A stretch of DNA of 34,284 bases from Roseovarius sp. UBA6217 (GTDB taxonomy: Bacteria > Pseudomonadota > Alphaproteobacteria > Rhodobacterales > Rhodobacteraceae). Positions 1 to 8,338 of the stretch are shown here, piece by piece. Numbering within the stretch: position 1 is the stretch's first letter; every line of letters begins with the position of its first letter. The position numbers and the translations under genes were made by a program. The DNA lies in assembly GCA_002421985.1 (NCBI GenBank), contig DISF01000037.1, forward strand, positions 1,743 to 36,026, in the 5' to 3' direction. The notes under the pieces are model-generated. The model did not search any database and was not told the origin of the DNA. It was given only the letters and a program-made list of their open reading frames with translations.

Positions 1-216
1 CGCTCGGCGCGGTTCTCGTCGGGCCTGTCGGTGATGGATTTCCTCAAGCGCACCACGCTCGCGCGGATGACCCCCGAGGCGCTCGCCGCCATCGGCCCCG
101 CCGCCGAGACGCTGGCCCGCGCCGAAAGCCTTGAGGCGCATGGCCTGTCGGTGCGCGCGCGGCTCGATCATCTCAACCGGCGCGCCAGCGATCCGCCGCC
201 GATCCCCCCGGAATGA
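1..216 (+). CDS. hisD: Histidinol dehydrogenase, C-terminal end (partial)
   Basis: Only the last 71 residues are inside the window; the gene enters from the left edge in frame 1 and stops with TGA at 214-216. HisD oxidises L-histidinol to L-histidine in two NAD-dependent steps, the last steps of histidine synthesis in the cytosol. The visible part carries the family's C-terminal pattern: a RFSSGLSV segment, FLKRTT, then IGPAAETLARAESLEAHG, which matches the end of HisD proteins, where a conserved histidine of the AH pair contributes to the zinc/active site. A short proline-rich tail follows. The catalytic core lies outside the window, so its integrity cannot be judged. The assignment rests on recognition of this tail. 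Confidence 0.85.
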   Translation, partial: RSARFSSGLSVMDFLKRTTLARMTPEALAAIGPAAETLARAESLEAHGLSVRARLDHLNRRASDPPPIPPE

Positions 217-243
217 GCCCTTTCACCCGTGCCGCACCCTCAC

Positions 244-249
244 TATAAC
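244..249 (+). promoter_or_regulatory. Possible -10 element upstream of mreB
   Basis: TATAAC lies in the 102-bp gap between hisD and mreB. The best -35 candidate 17 bases upstream is TTTCAC at 221-226, a poor match to TTGACA. If it is used, the start site would fall near 256, just ahead of a GC-rich hairpin. Weak evidence. Confidence 0.25.
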
Positions 250-256
250 GTCCCAT

Positions 257-288
257 GGCCCCGGGGCACCCCGAGTCGCGGGGCCTTT
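257..288 (+). terminator. GC-rich hairpin plus short T run after hisD
   Basis: GGCCCCG at 257-263 pairs with CGGGGCC at 279-285 and is followed by TTT at 286-288. An inner alternative stem is CCCCG (269-273) with CGGGG (279-283). This looks like an intrinsic terminator for hisD, although the T run is short. If a promoter at 244-249 is real, the hairpin would instead lie in the mreB leader. Confidence 0.45.
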
Positions 289-318
289 CATGTGTGGGGC
301 AACAGGATACCGGCGCAA

Positions 319-1365
<1,047 letters not shown>

Positions 1366-1373
1366 GAGGCCCA

Positions 1374-1393
1374 CCTTTTAACGCCAAAAGGGG
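1374..1393 (+). promoter_or_regulatory. Hairpin overlapping the mreC ribosome-binding site
   Basis: CCTTTT at 1374-1379 and AAAAGG at 1386-1391 form a 6-bp perfect stem with a 6-base loop between the mreB stop and the mreC GTG start at 1400. The 3' arm contains the AAGGGG that is the only plausible Shine-Dalgarno sequence for mreC, and the 5' arm resembles anti-Shine-Dalgarno sequence. It may lower mreC translation relative to mreB. The role is inferred; only the inverted repeat is seen. Confidence 0.4.
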
Positions 1394-1399
1394 TTACCA

Positions 1400-2317
1400 G
1401 TGGCCAGCGACCGTGGACAAAGCGACGATTACCGGGGTCCGTTGCGGCGCCTGCTTCTCGGCGTGCTGGTGATCTGCCTCATCGGCCTGTTCCTTGTCTG
1501 GCGCATCGACAGCCCGCGCGTGGAGCGGTTTCGCGCGCAGGTGGTGGACCGGGTCGTGCCACCGATGGATTGGGCCATGGCCCCGGTCACCGGCGCGGTC
1601 AATATCCTGCGCGATTTCCAATCCTACCAGCGGATGTATCAAAAGAACCAGGAATTGCGCCGCGAATTGCAACAGATGAAGGCATGGCGCGAGGCGGCGC
1701 TGCAACTGGAGCAGGAAAACGCCCGCCTGCTCGATCTCAACAACGTGCAGCTCGATCCGCGGCTGACCTATGTCACCGGCGTGGTGATGGCCGATAGCGG
1801 CTCGCCGTTCCGGCAATCGGTGATCCTCAACGTGGGCGGGCGCGACGGCATCATGGAGGGCTGGGCGGCGATGGACGGGCTTGGCCTTGTCGGGCGCATC
1901 TCGGGGCTGGGGCGAAATACCGCGCGGGTGATCCTGCTCACCGACACGTCAAGCCGGGTGCCGGTGACGATCCAGCCCTCGGGCCAGCGCGCGCTGGTCA
2001 TCGGCGACAATTCCCCCGCGCCGATCCTCGATTTCATCGAAGACCCCGATCAGGTCCGCCCCGGCGACCGGGTGCTGAGTTCGGGCGATGGCGGGGTGTT
2101 CCCGGCGGGGCTCATGGTGGGGCAGGTGGTGGCCGATCCCGGCGGGCGGATGCGCGTGCGCATCGCCGCCGATTACGAGCGGCTCGAATTCCTGCGCGTG
2201 CTGCGCAGCTATGACATCGAGCGCATCGAAGGGCCGGGCAGCCTGATCGCGCCCGAGACCGCCCCGCCCCCCGCCCCCCCCCTGCCACAGGCGGCGGCGG
2301 AGGCCGGCAATGGCTGA
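1400..2317 (+). CDS. mreC: Rod shape-determining protein MreC
   Basis: 305 residues from a GTG start preceded by AAGGGG. MreC is a bitopic inner-membrane protein whose periplasmic part links MreB to PBP2 and RodA. The sequence shows a short basic cytoplasmic N-terminus, one membrane segment at about residues 17-33, a coiled-coil stretch rich in Q, E, R and L at about 75-115, then the beta-rich MreC core, including a segment with GxxDGIMEGWAAMDGLGLVG and a later region with PGDRVLSSGDGGVFPAGL. The tail after about residue 280 is rich in proline and alanine, as is common in this group. The last 8 bases overlap the start of mreD, which indicates translational coupling. Confidence 0.95.
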   Translation: MASDRGQSDDYRGPLRRLLLGVLVICLIGLFLVWRIDSPRVERFRAQVVDRVVPPMDWAMAPVTGAVNILRDFQSYQRMYQKNQELRRELQQMKAWREAALQLEQENARLLDLNNVQLDPRLTYVTGVVMADSGSPFRQSVILNVGGRDGIMEGWAAMDGLGLVGRISGLGRNTARVILLTDTSSRVPVTIQPSGQRALVIGDNSPAPILDFIEDPDQVRPGDRVLSSGDGGVFPAGLMVGQVVADPGGRMRVRIAADYERLEFLRVLRSYDIERIEGPGSLIAPETAPPPAPPLPQAAAEAGNG

Positions 2318-2849
2318 TCGCGGCGCGCTTCACCTGTGGCTCATGCACGCGCTCTTTGCCGGGCTGGCGGGCGCGCTGATCTTTGCGCGGCTTCTGCCGC
2401 TCGACACCTGGCCGCCGGGCTGGGCGGGGCCGGATCTGTTTGTTGCACTGGCCTGCGCCTGGGCGGTGCGGCGGCCGGATTACGTGCCGCCGCTTCTGGT
2501 GGCGGGGCTGGCGCTGCTGATGGATTTGCTGTTCCAGCGCCCCCCCGGTCTCTGGGCGGCGCTGACGCTCATCGGCATCGAGGCGCTGCGCCGCCGCGCG
2601 CCCGCCCTGCGCGACCGCACCTTTCTTGCCGATTGGGCGGCGGTCGCGGGCACGCTGGTGGCGATGACGCTCGGCTATCGGCTGGTGCTGGGGGTGCTCT
2701 TCGTCGATCAGCCCGCCCTCGGGCTCAGCCTGACACAGCTTCTCTCGACGCTCGCCGCCTATCCGCTGGTGGCGGCGCTGTCGCATTTCCTCCTCGGGGT
2801 GCGCAAGCGCGCCCCCGGCGATCTGGCGGCAGCGAGGTCATTGACATGA
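2310..2849 (+). CDS. mreD: Rod shape-determining membrane protein MreD
   Basis: 179 residues, highly hydrophobic, with about five predicted membrane segments and few charged residues. MreD is the integral-membrane partner of MreC in the elongasome. Sequence identity in this family is low, so the call rests largely on position: the ATG overlaps the mreC stop by 8 bases and its TGA overlaps the mrdA start in an ATGA. The length is typical of alphaproteobacterial MreD (about 165-185 residues). A segment with LFQRPPGLWAALTLIGIEALRRR resembles the MreD loop linking the middle membrane segments. Nothing unusual is seen. Confidence 0.9.
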   Translation: MADRGALHLWLMHALFAGLAGALIFARLLPLDTWPPGWAGPDLFVALACAWAVRRPDYVPPLLVAGLALLMDLLFQRPPGLWAALTLIGIEALRRRAPALRDRTFLADWAAVAGTLVAMTLGYRLVLGVLFVDQPALGLSLTQLLSTLAAYPLVAALSHFLLGVRKRAPGDLAAARSLT

Positions 2850-4789
2850 GACGCCCCGCCCGCGACCGCGCCGAAAGCCAGCGCCGCCTGACCCGGCGCG
2901 CCCTCGTCATCGGCGGCGCGCAGGTTGCCGTGCTTGGCACGCTCCTGTTCCGGATGCGCCACCTTCAGGTCGATCAGGCGGACGAATTCCGCCTGCTCGC
3001 CGATGAAAACCGCATCAACCTTCAGCTTCTCGCCCCCGCCCGTGGCCGCATCTTCGATCGCGAGGGGCGCATCATCGCCGAGAACGTGCCCAGCTACCGC
3101 ATCACCATCACCCGCGAGCAGGCGGGCGATGCCGACGAGGTGCTGGCCCGCCTTGCCCGGCTTATCACGCTCGAAGAGGGCACGCTGGAAAAGGCCCGGC
3201 GCGAATTGGCCGAGTTGCGCAGCGATACGCCCGTCACCGTGGCCGATCGCGTCGACTGGGAAGCGATCTCGCGCGTTGCCGTGAACGCCCCCGCCCTGCC
3301 CGGCGTCACCCCCGAGGTGGGGCTGTCGCGCCGCTATCCGCTCGGCGCGGCCTATGCCCATACCATCGGCTATGTCGGGGCCGTCAGCGCGCGCGACATC
3401 GAGCGGCTCGACGCGCCCGAGGCGCTGTTGCGCCTGCCGCGGTTCCAGATCGGCAAGATCGGGCTGGAATCCCGCCTCGAGGATACGCTGCGCGGCAGTG
3501 CCGGCACCAGGCGCGTCGAGGTCAACGCCGCCGGGCGCATCATGCGAGAGCTGGAACGCGAGGAGGGCGTGCCCGGCGCGGATATCCAGATCACCTGCGA
3601 CAACGCGCTTCAGACCTATGCCCATGCACGCCTGCGCGGCGAGGGGGCGGCGGCGGTCATGCTCGATTGCGACAGCGGCGATATCCTCGTCTGCGCGTCA
3701 AGCCCCGGCTACGATCCCAACCTCTTCGTGCGCGGCATCTCGTCCGCCGATTACCGCGCGCTGCTCGACGATCCGCTGCGCCCGCTGCCCAACAAGGCAG
3801 TCCAGGGCATCTACCCGCCCGGCTCGACCTTCAAGATGGTGACGGCGCTCGCGGCGCTCGACGCGGGCCTCATCGACTTCAACGAAACCGTTTACTGTCC
3901 GGGTTACAAGGAGGTCAGCGGGCGGCGCTTTCACTGCTGGAAACGCGGCGGGCACGGCAATGTCGATCTGCACCGCTCGCTGCGCGACAGTTGCGATGTC
4001 TATTACTACGAGCTGGCCATGCGCGTGGGCATCGAGGGCATTTCCGCGATGGCCGAACGGCTTGGCATCGGGGTGCAGTTCGATCTGCCAATGACCAGCG
4101 TGGCGCAGGGCCTGGCACCCTCGCGGCAATGGAAACTGGCCAATCGCGGCGAGCCGTGGATGGTCGGCGACAGCGCCAACACCTCCATCGGGCAGGGCTT
4201 CGTGCTGGCCTCGCCACTGCAACTCGCGGTAATGACGGCGCGGCTCGCCACCTCGCGCGCCATCATGCCACGGCTGGTGAAATCCATCGACGGCGTCGAT
4301 CAGCCCTCGGGCCACGGCGAGTCGCTTGGCCTCAACGAAAACCACCTGCGCGAAATCCGTCGCGGCATGTTTGCGGTCACCAACAACCAGCGCGGCACCG
4401 CCTATCGCGCCCGCATCACGGAGGACGCGCTGCAAATGGCGGGCAAGACCGGCACCAGCCAGGTGCGCAACATCTCCGCCTCCGAGCGCGCGGATGGCGT
4501 ACGCGCCAACACCGACCTGCCCCGCGAACAGCGCGACCACGCCCTTTTCGTGGCCTACGCCCCCTTCGATGCGCCCCGCTACGCGCTGTCGGTGGTGGTC
4601 GAACATGGCGGCGGCGGCTCCACCGCTGCGGCCCCCATCGCGCGAGATATCATGCTTCAGGCGCTCTATGGCGGCGATCCGCCGCTCACCTCCTACCCCG
4701 CCGCCGACCGCCCGCGCATCCGCGCCCTGCAAGAAGAGATGCGCCGCGAACGCGACCTTATCGGCACAGAGGCAAGCGACCGCGCATGA
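2846..4789 (+). CDS. mrdA: Penicillin-binding protein 2 (peptidoglycan D,D-transpeptidase)
   Basis: 647 residues. PBP2 cross-links new peptidoglycan during elongation, is anchored in the inner membrane and acts in the periplasm with RodA. The start is ATG 2846, overlapping the mreD stop in an ATGA; the open frame extends further upstream but only antisense-like through mreD. One N-terminal membrane anchor lies at about residues 18-34, then the non-penicillin-binding pedestal domain with ARGRIFDREGRIIAENVPSY, then the transpeptidase domain with all three catalytic motifs: STFK with Ser327 and Lys330, SCD at 382-384 (the SxN/SxD motif) and KTG at 534-536. Length and motif spacing fit PBP2 rather than the division enzyme FtsI. 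It is coupled to rodA by another ATGA overlap. Confidence 0.97.
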   Translation: MRRPARDRAESQRRLTRRALVIGGAQVAVLGTLLFRMRHLQVDQADEFRLLADENRINLQLLAPARGRIFDREGRIIAENVPSYRITITREQAGDADEVLARLARLITLEEGTLEKARRELAELRSDTPVTVADRVDWEAISRVAVNAPALPGVTPEVGLSRRYPLGAAYAHTIGYVGAVSARDIERLDAPEALLRLPRFQIGKIGLESRLEDTLRGSAGTRRVEVNAAGRIMRELEREEGVPGADIQITCDNALQTYAHARLRGEGAAAVMLDCDSGDILVCASSPGYDPNLFVRGISSADYRALLDDPLRPLPNKAVQGIYPPGSTFKMVTALAALDAGLIDFNETVYCPGYKEVSGRRFHCWKRGGHGNVDLHRSLRDSCDVYYYELAMRVGIEGISAMAERLGIGVQFDLPMTSVAQGLAPSRQWKLANRGEPWMVGDSANTSIGQGFVLASPLQLAVMTARLATSRAIMPRLVKSIDGVDQPSGHGESLGLNENHLREIRRGMFAVTNNQRGTAYRARITEDALQMAGKTGTSQVRNISASERADGVRANTDLPREQRDHALFVAYAPFDAPRYALSVVVEHGGGGSTAAAPIARDIMLQALYGGDPPLTSYPAADRPRIRALQEEMRRERDLIGTEASDRA

Positions 4790-5925
4790 GCTATCTCGAA
4801 CATACCGTCAAGACCGTCCCCAACGGCCCGCGAAAGATCCTGTATCTCAACTGGCCGCTGGCGATCCTTCTGGCCACCGTCGCCGCCATCGGCTTCCTGA
4901 TGCTCTATTCGGTCGCCTCGGGCACGCTCTCGACATGGGCAGAGCCGCAGATGAAACGCTTTGCCCTCGGCTTTGCCGTGATGCTTGCGATCGCGATGGT
5001 GCCGATCTGGTTCTGGCGCAACATGTCGCTGCTGGCCTATCTCGGCTCGCTGGCGCTCTTGATCGCGGTGGCGCTGGTGGGCATCGAGGGCAAGGGCGCG
5101 CAGCGCTGGCTCGATCTCGGCGTGATGCGCCTGCAACCCTCTGAGCTGGTCAAAATCACCCTCGTGATGGTGCTTGCCGCCTATTACGACTGGCTGCCGA
5201 TATCGCGGGTGTCCCGGCCTGTCTGGGTAATGATCCCGCTTGCGCTCATCCTCGCGCCGGTGGCGCTGGTGCTGCGCCAGCCCGATCTTGGCACCTCGAT
5301 CCTGCTGGTGCTCGGCGGCGGCGCGATGATGTTCCTTGCGGGCGTCCACTGGGCCTATTTCGTCACCGTGATCGCGCTCGGGGTGGGGGGCGTCTTCACG
5401 GTTCTGGCCAGCCGCGGCACCGAGTGGCAATTGCTGGAAAACTACCAGTATCGCCGCATCGACACCTTCCTGAACCCCGAAAGCGACCCGCTCGGCGCGG
5501 GCTATCACATCACCCAGTCCAAGATCGCGCTCGGCTCGGGCGGCTGGACGGGGCGCGGCTTCATGCAGGGCACGCAATCGCGGCTCAACTTCCTGCCCGA
5601 GAAACACACCGATTTCATCTTCGTCACCCTGGCCGAGGAATTCGGCTTCATCGGCGCGGTGTCGCTTCTGGGGATTTACGCGCTCATCATCGTGTTCTGC
5701 GTGGTCTCCGCGCTTACCAACCGCGACCGCTTTGCATCGCTGCTGACGCTGGGGGTGGCGGTGGCCTTCTTTCTCTATTTCGCCGTCAACATGGCGATGG
5801 TGACGGGGCTGATGCCGGTGGTCGGCGTGCCGCTCCCGCTGGTAAGCTATGGCGGCTCGGCGATGCTGGTGCTGATGCTGGGCTTTGGCCTTGTCCAGAG
5901 CGCCCATGTCCACAAACCAAGGTAG
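4786..5925 (+). CDS. rodA: Rod shape-determining protein RodA (SEDS glycosyltransferase)
   Basis: 379 residues and about ten membrane segments. RodA is the SEDS-family peptidoglycan polymerase that works with PBP2 to extend glycan strands from lipid II during elongation. The start ATG 4786 overlaps the PBP2 stop. SEDS signatures are visible: GAQRWLDLG followed by LQPSELVK near residues 104-120, RQPDLGTS near 164-171, the loop with GxGWTGRGFMQGTQSRLNFLPE and HTDFIF near 255-280, and the C-terminal PLVSYGGSAM near 350-360. The basic N-terminus before the first membrane segment is short, as is normal for RodA. Pairing with PBP2 rather than PBP3 distinguishes it from FtsW. Confidence 0.97.
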   Translation: MSYLEHTVKTVPNGPRKILYLNWPLAILLATVAAIGFLMLYSVASGTLSTWAEPQMKRFALGFAVMLAIAMVPIWFWRNMSLLAYLGSLALLIAVALVGIEGKGAQRWLDLGVMRLQPSELVKITLVMVLAAYYDWLPISRVSRPVWVMIPLALILAPVALVLRQPDLGTSILLVLGGGAMMFLAGVHWAYFVTVIALGVGGVFTVLASRGTEWQLLENYQYRRIDTFLNPESDPLGAGYHITQSKIALGSGGWTGRGFMQGTQSRLNFLPEKHTDFIFVTLAEEFGFIGAVSLLGIYALIIVFCVVSALTNRDRFASLLTLGVAVAFFLYFAVNMAMVTGLMPVVGVPLPLVSYGGSAMLVLMLGFGLVQSAHVHKPR

Positions 5926-5929
5926 ATAC

Positions 5930-6862
5930 ATGCCCGCCAATATCCTCTTTGCCGCCGGTGACGCGCAATGGCAGGTCTACGAGCAACCGCTGCGCACCGC
6001 CTTGGGCCGCGCGGGCATCACCGCAACCCTCGCCACCGATCTGCCCCCCGCCGAGGTGGATTACATCGTCTATGCGCCGGGCAGCGCGGTGCAGGATTTC
6101 ACCCCCTTCACCCGCGCCCGCGCCGTGCTCAACCTGTGGGCCGGGGTGGAAAAGATCACCGGCAACCCGACGCTGCATATCCCCCTCACCCGCATGGTCG
6201 ATCACGGTCTGACCCAGGGCATGGTGGAATGGGTCACCGGCCATGTGCTGCGCCACCATCTCGGGATGGATACCCATATCCTGCATCAGGACGGTGTCTG
6301 GCGCCCCGAGGTGCCGCCCTTGGCCCATGATCGCCGGGTCAGCGTGCTGGGCCTTGGCCAACTGGGCAGCGCCTGCGCGCGGATGCTGGCAGACCTTGGC
6401 TTTGCCACCACCGGCTGGAGCCGCCGCCCAAAACAGATCGACGGGGTCCGCTGCCTCTCGGGCGAGGATGGCTTGCGCACGGCGCTCGCCTGCGCCGATA
6501 TCCTCGTGCTTCTGCTGCCGCTCACGCCCGAGACCGAAAACCTGCTCGACGCGCGCCGCCTCGCGCTCTTGCCGCAAGGCGCGGTAATCGTGAACCCCGG
6601 TCGCGGCGCGCTCATCGACGACGCGGCGCTTCTCGCCGCTCTCGATAGCGGCCATCTTGGCCACGCCACGCTCGACGTGTTCCGCATCGAGCCGCTGCCA
6701 GCCGATCACCCTTTCTGGGCGCATCCCCGCGTCACGGTCACCCCCCATATCGCGTCAGAGACGCGCCCCGAGACGGCGGCGCAGGTCATCGCCGAAAACA
6801 TCCGCCGCGGCGAGACGGGCGAGCCGCTCCTGCACGTGGTCGACCGCAGCGCGGGATACTAA
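5930..6862 (+). CDS. ghrA: 2-hydroxyacid dehydrogenase, glyoxylate/hydroxypyruvate reductase A type
   Basis: 310 residues, close to E. coli GhrA (312). The family reduces glyoxylate and hydroxypyruvate to glycolate and glycerate with NAD(P)H in the cytosol. The start ATG 5930 lies four bases after the rodA stop; an earlier in-frame start at 5885 would overlap rodA. Visible features are the nucleotide-binding GLGQLG at 141-146 followed by an Arg-Arg in WSRRPK that suggests NADPH preference, and the catalytic triad Arg225 in NPGRG, Glu254 in DVFRIEP and His273 in TPHIAS. It is probably co-transcribed with the rod cluster, but no metabolic link is evident. Substrate choice within the family is inferred. 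Confidence 0.88.
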   Translation: MPANILFAAGDAQWQVYEQPLRTALGRAGITATLATDLPPAEVDYIVYAPGSAVQDFTPFTRARAVLNLWAGVEKITGNPTLHIPLTRMVDHGLTQGMVEWVTGHVLRHHLGMDTHILHQDGVWRPEVPPLAHDRRVSVLGLGQLGSACARMLADLGFATTGWSRRPKQIDGVRCLSGEDGLRTALACADILVLLLPLTPETENLLDARRLALLPQGAVIVNPGRGALIDDAALLAALDSGHLGHATLDVFRIEPLPADHPFWAHPRVTVTPHIASETRPETAAQVIAENIRRGETGEPLLHVVDRSAGY

Positions 6863-6868
6863 GCCAAC

Positions 6869-6932
6869 CGTCATCCTCGGGCCTGACCCGAGGATCTCTG
6901 ACCGATCGAGCCCCCCATGCGCGGGGATGACG
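6869..6932. repeat. Interspersed palindromic element between convergent genes
   Basis: The 64-bp element has perfect 8-base inverted ends (CGTCATCC at 6869-6876 and GGATGACG at 6925-6932). Inside, ATCCTCGGG (6873-6881) pairs with CCCGAGGAT (6887-6895) around a 5-base loop, and a second smaller hairpin joins CCCC near 6912-6916 with GGGG at 6923-6926. This layout matches palindromic repeats common in alphaproteobacterial intergenic DNA. It fills most of the gap between the convergent ghrA and SseB-like genes and could stop transcription from both sides. Confidence 0.75.
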
Positions 6933-6944
6933 CGGGGCTTGCCG

Positions 6945-7730
6945 CTACCGCAATCGCGGCGGCTGATCGGGGTCCGATCCCGGCGGCTTGCGCGCGGGTG
7001 CCGCCGCCATCTCGGGCAGGTCGAACCGCAAACCGCACACCGCCATCCGAGCCAGCACCGGGTCGCTTGGCGCGAAAAACCCCACGTCGAGCGCCGCCGC
7101 CTCCAGCCCGGAAAACGCCAGCACCTCCGACACCGCCTGCGCCAGCGCGCCCTCGGCCCCCGGCACCGCGCCCACAAAGCCCAACAGATGCCCGCGCCCG
7201 CCGCCCTCGTAGCGCACGCCCACCAGCCACGCGGCGCGCGCCATCCCTGCCATCCCCGCCAGCCGCGCATCCAGCCCCTGCAAGACCACCTCCGGCAGCC
7301 CCCCCGGCACCGATATCTCCACCGGGCGCGCCGCCACCTCCTCGGGCCTCGCGGCCAGCACCTCCGCCAGCCACGCCACCGCCTCGGCAGGCAGCAGGAT
7401 CGCCGAGGGCGCGACCCCAAGATTGAGCCCCAGCCCCATGCCCTGCTCCGCCAGCATCGCCGCCAGAACCCGCCCCGATAACGCGGCATAGGGCGCGGGG
7501 CCGCCCGCGAACGCCGCCAGCCGCGCCTCGCTGTCAAAGACCAGCACGCAGTCCCGCCCCTCGGGCGCGATCACCACCGGATCGATCCGGTCGCCCTCGG
7601 CCTCGGCCCTCAGCAACAGGCACAGCTCGCTCGCCGCCAGCCGCTCGTAGAACCGCAGCCGCGCGGCCTCGTCCTCGGGGGCGGCCTCCATCGCCGCATG
7701 GGCGGCATCAATCGCAGTCATCCCGGTCAT
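6945..7730 (-). CDS. SseB family protein
   Basis: 261 residues. It resembles the two-domain SseB family (enhanced serine sensitivity protein), whose biochemical role is not settled. The N-terminal part, about residues 1-130, has the family run of LxRFYERLAASELCLLL, a VFDSEARLAAF strand and a GLGLNLGVAPSAILLPAEAV segment. The C-terminal half, from about residue 140, resembles the SseB C-terminal domain. The ending is Ala/Pro rich. The ATG at 7730 overlaps the stop of the upstream uracil-DNA glycosylase in an ATGA; a second in-frame ATG three codons later is possible. It is the last gene of the pncA-UDG-SseB set, so it is likely co-transcribed with a DNA repair-type protein. Function unknown. 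Confidence 0.75.
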   Translation of the reverse strand: MTGMTAIDAAHAAMEAAPEDEAARLRFYERLAASELCLLLRAEAEGDRIDPVVIAPEGRDCVLVFDSEARLAAFAGGPAPYAALSGRVLAAMLAEQGMGLGLNLGVAPSAILLPAEAVAWLAEVLAARPEEVAARPVEISVPGGLPEVVLQGLDARLAGMAGMARAAWLVGVRYEGGGRGHLLGFVGAVPGAEGALAQAVSEVLAFSGLEAAALDVGFFAPSDPVLARMAVCGLRFDLPEMAAAPARKPPGSDPDQPPRLR

Positions 7731-8338
7731 TCCAGCACCTTTCGCACCGCGCCCCGCAACGCCGGGAGCACCTCATCCGCGAACCACCGGTTGCGCTTCA
7801 GCCACGCGGTATTGCGCCAAGACGGGTGCGGCAAGGCAAAGAGCCGCGGTGCATGGTCGCGCCAGCCGCGCACCACCTCGCTCACCCCCTTGCGCGTGCC
7901 AAGGTGATAGCGCTGCGCGTGCCCGCCCACCAGCACCGTGAGCGCCACCTCGCCCAGCTCCGCCATCACCCGCGCGTGCCATGTGCGCGCGCAGATTGCG
8001 GGCGGTGGCCGGTCGGCCCCCTTGGCGTCATAGCCCGGAAAACAGAATGCCATCGGCACGATCGCCACCCGGTCGCGGTCATAGAACGTGGCCTCGTCCA
8101 GCCCCAGCCAGCCGCGCAGCCGCGCGCCCGACGGATCATCGAAGGGCCGCCCCGAGACATGCACCCGCATCCCCGGTGCCTGCCCGGCAATCAGCAGCCG
8201 CGCCGTGGGCCGGAACCAGACCACCGGGCGCGGGGCGTGCCCGGTCTCGGTCGCGGCGAATCGCTCGGCACATAAACGACAAGACCCGATGTCGCGGACG
8301 AGCGGCGATCCGCGCGCGGAACCGGCCGGTTCACTCAA
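7727..8338 (-). CDS. Uracil-DNA glycosylase family protein with Fe-S cysteine pattern
   Basis: 203 residues from a TTG start; a stop lies two codons upstream in frame, so nothing longer is possible, and the TTG overlaps the end of pncA. It belongs to the UDG superfamily (COG1573-like), enzymes that excise uracil from DNA. Motif 1 is GQAPG at 52-56 and motif 2 HPSWRN at 171-176. Cys20, Cys23, Cys99 and Cys116 give C-X2-C-X75-C-X16-C, the arrangement that binds [4Fe-4S] in family 4/5 UDGs. The RVHVSGRPFDDPSG segment after motif 1 is typical of a poorly studied branch (HI_0220.2-like), so true uracil activity is not assured. It is coupled to the SseB-like gene downstream. Confidence 0.82.
   Translation of the reverse strand: MSEPAGSARGSPLVRDIGSCRLCAERFAATETGHAPRPVVWFRPTARLLIAGQAPGMRVHVSGRPFDDPSGARLRGWLGLDEATFYDRDRVAIVPMAFCFPGYDAKGADRPPPAICARTWHARVMAELGEVALTVLVGGHAQRYHLGTRKGVSEVVRGWRDHAPRLFALPHPSWRNTAWLKRNRWFADEVLPALRGAVRKVLE

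Noticed and set aside
2336..2845. Upstream extension of the PBP2 frame through mreD
   Set aside because: The translated sequence is out-of-frame mreD and lacks PBP features; ATG 2846 overlapping the mreD stop is the natural start.
4693..5940. 415-codon leftward frame opposite rodA
   Set aside because: His/Arg-rich shadow translation, typical for antisense of membrane protein genes.
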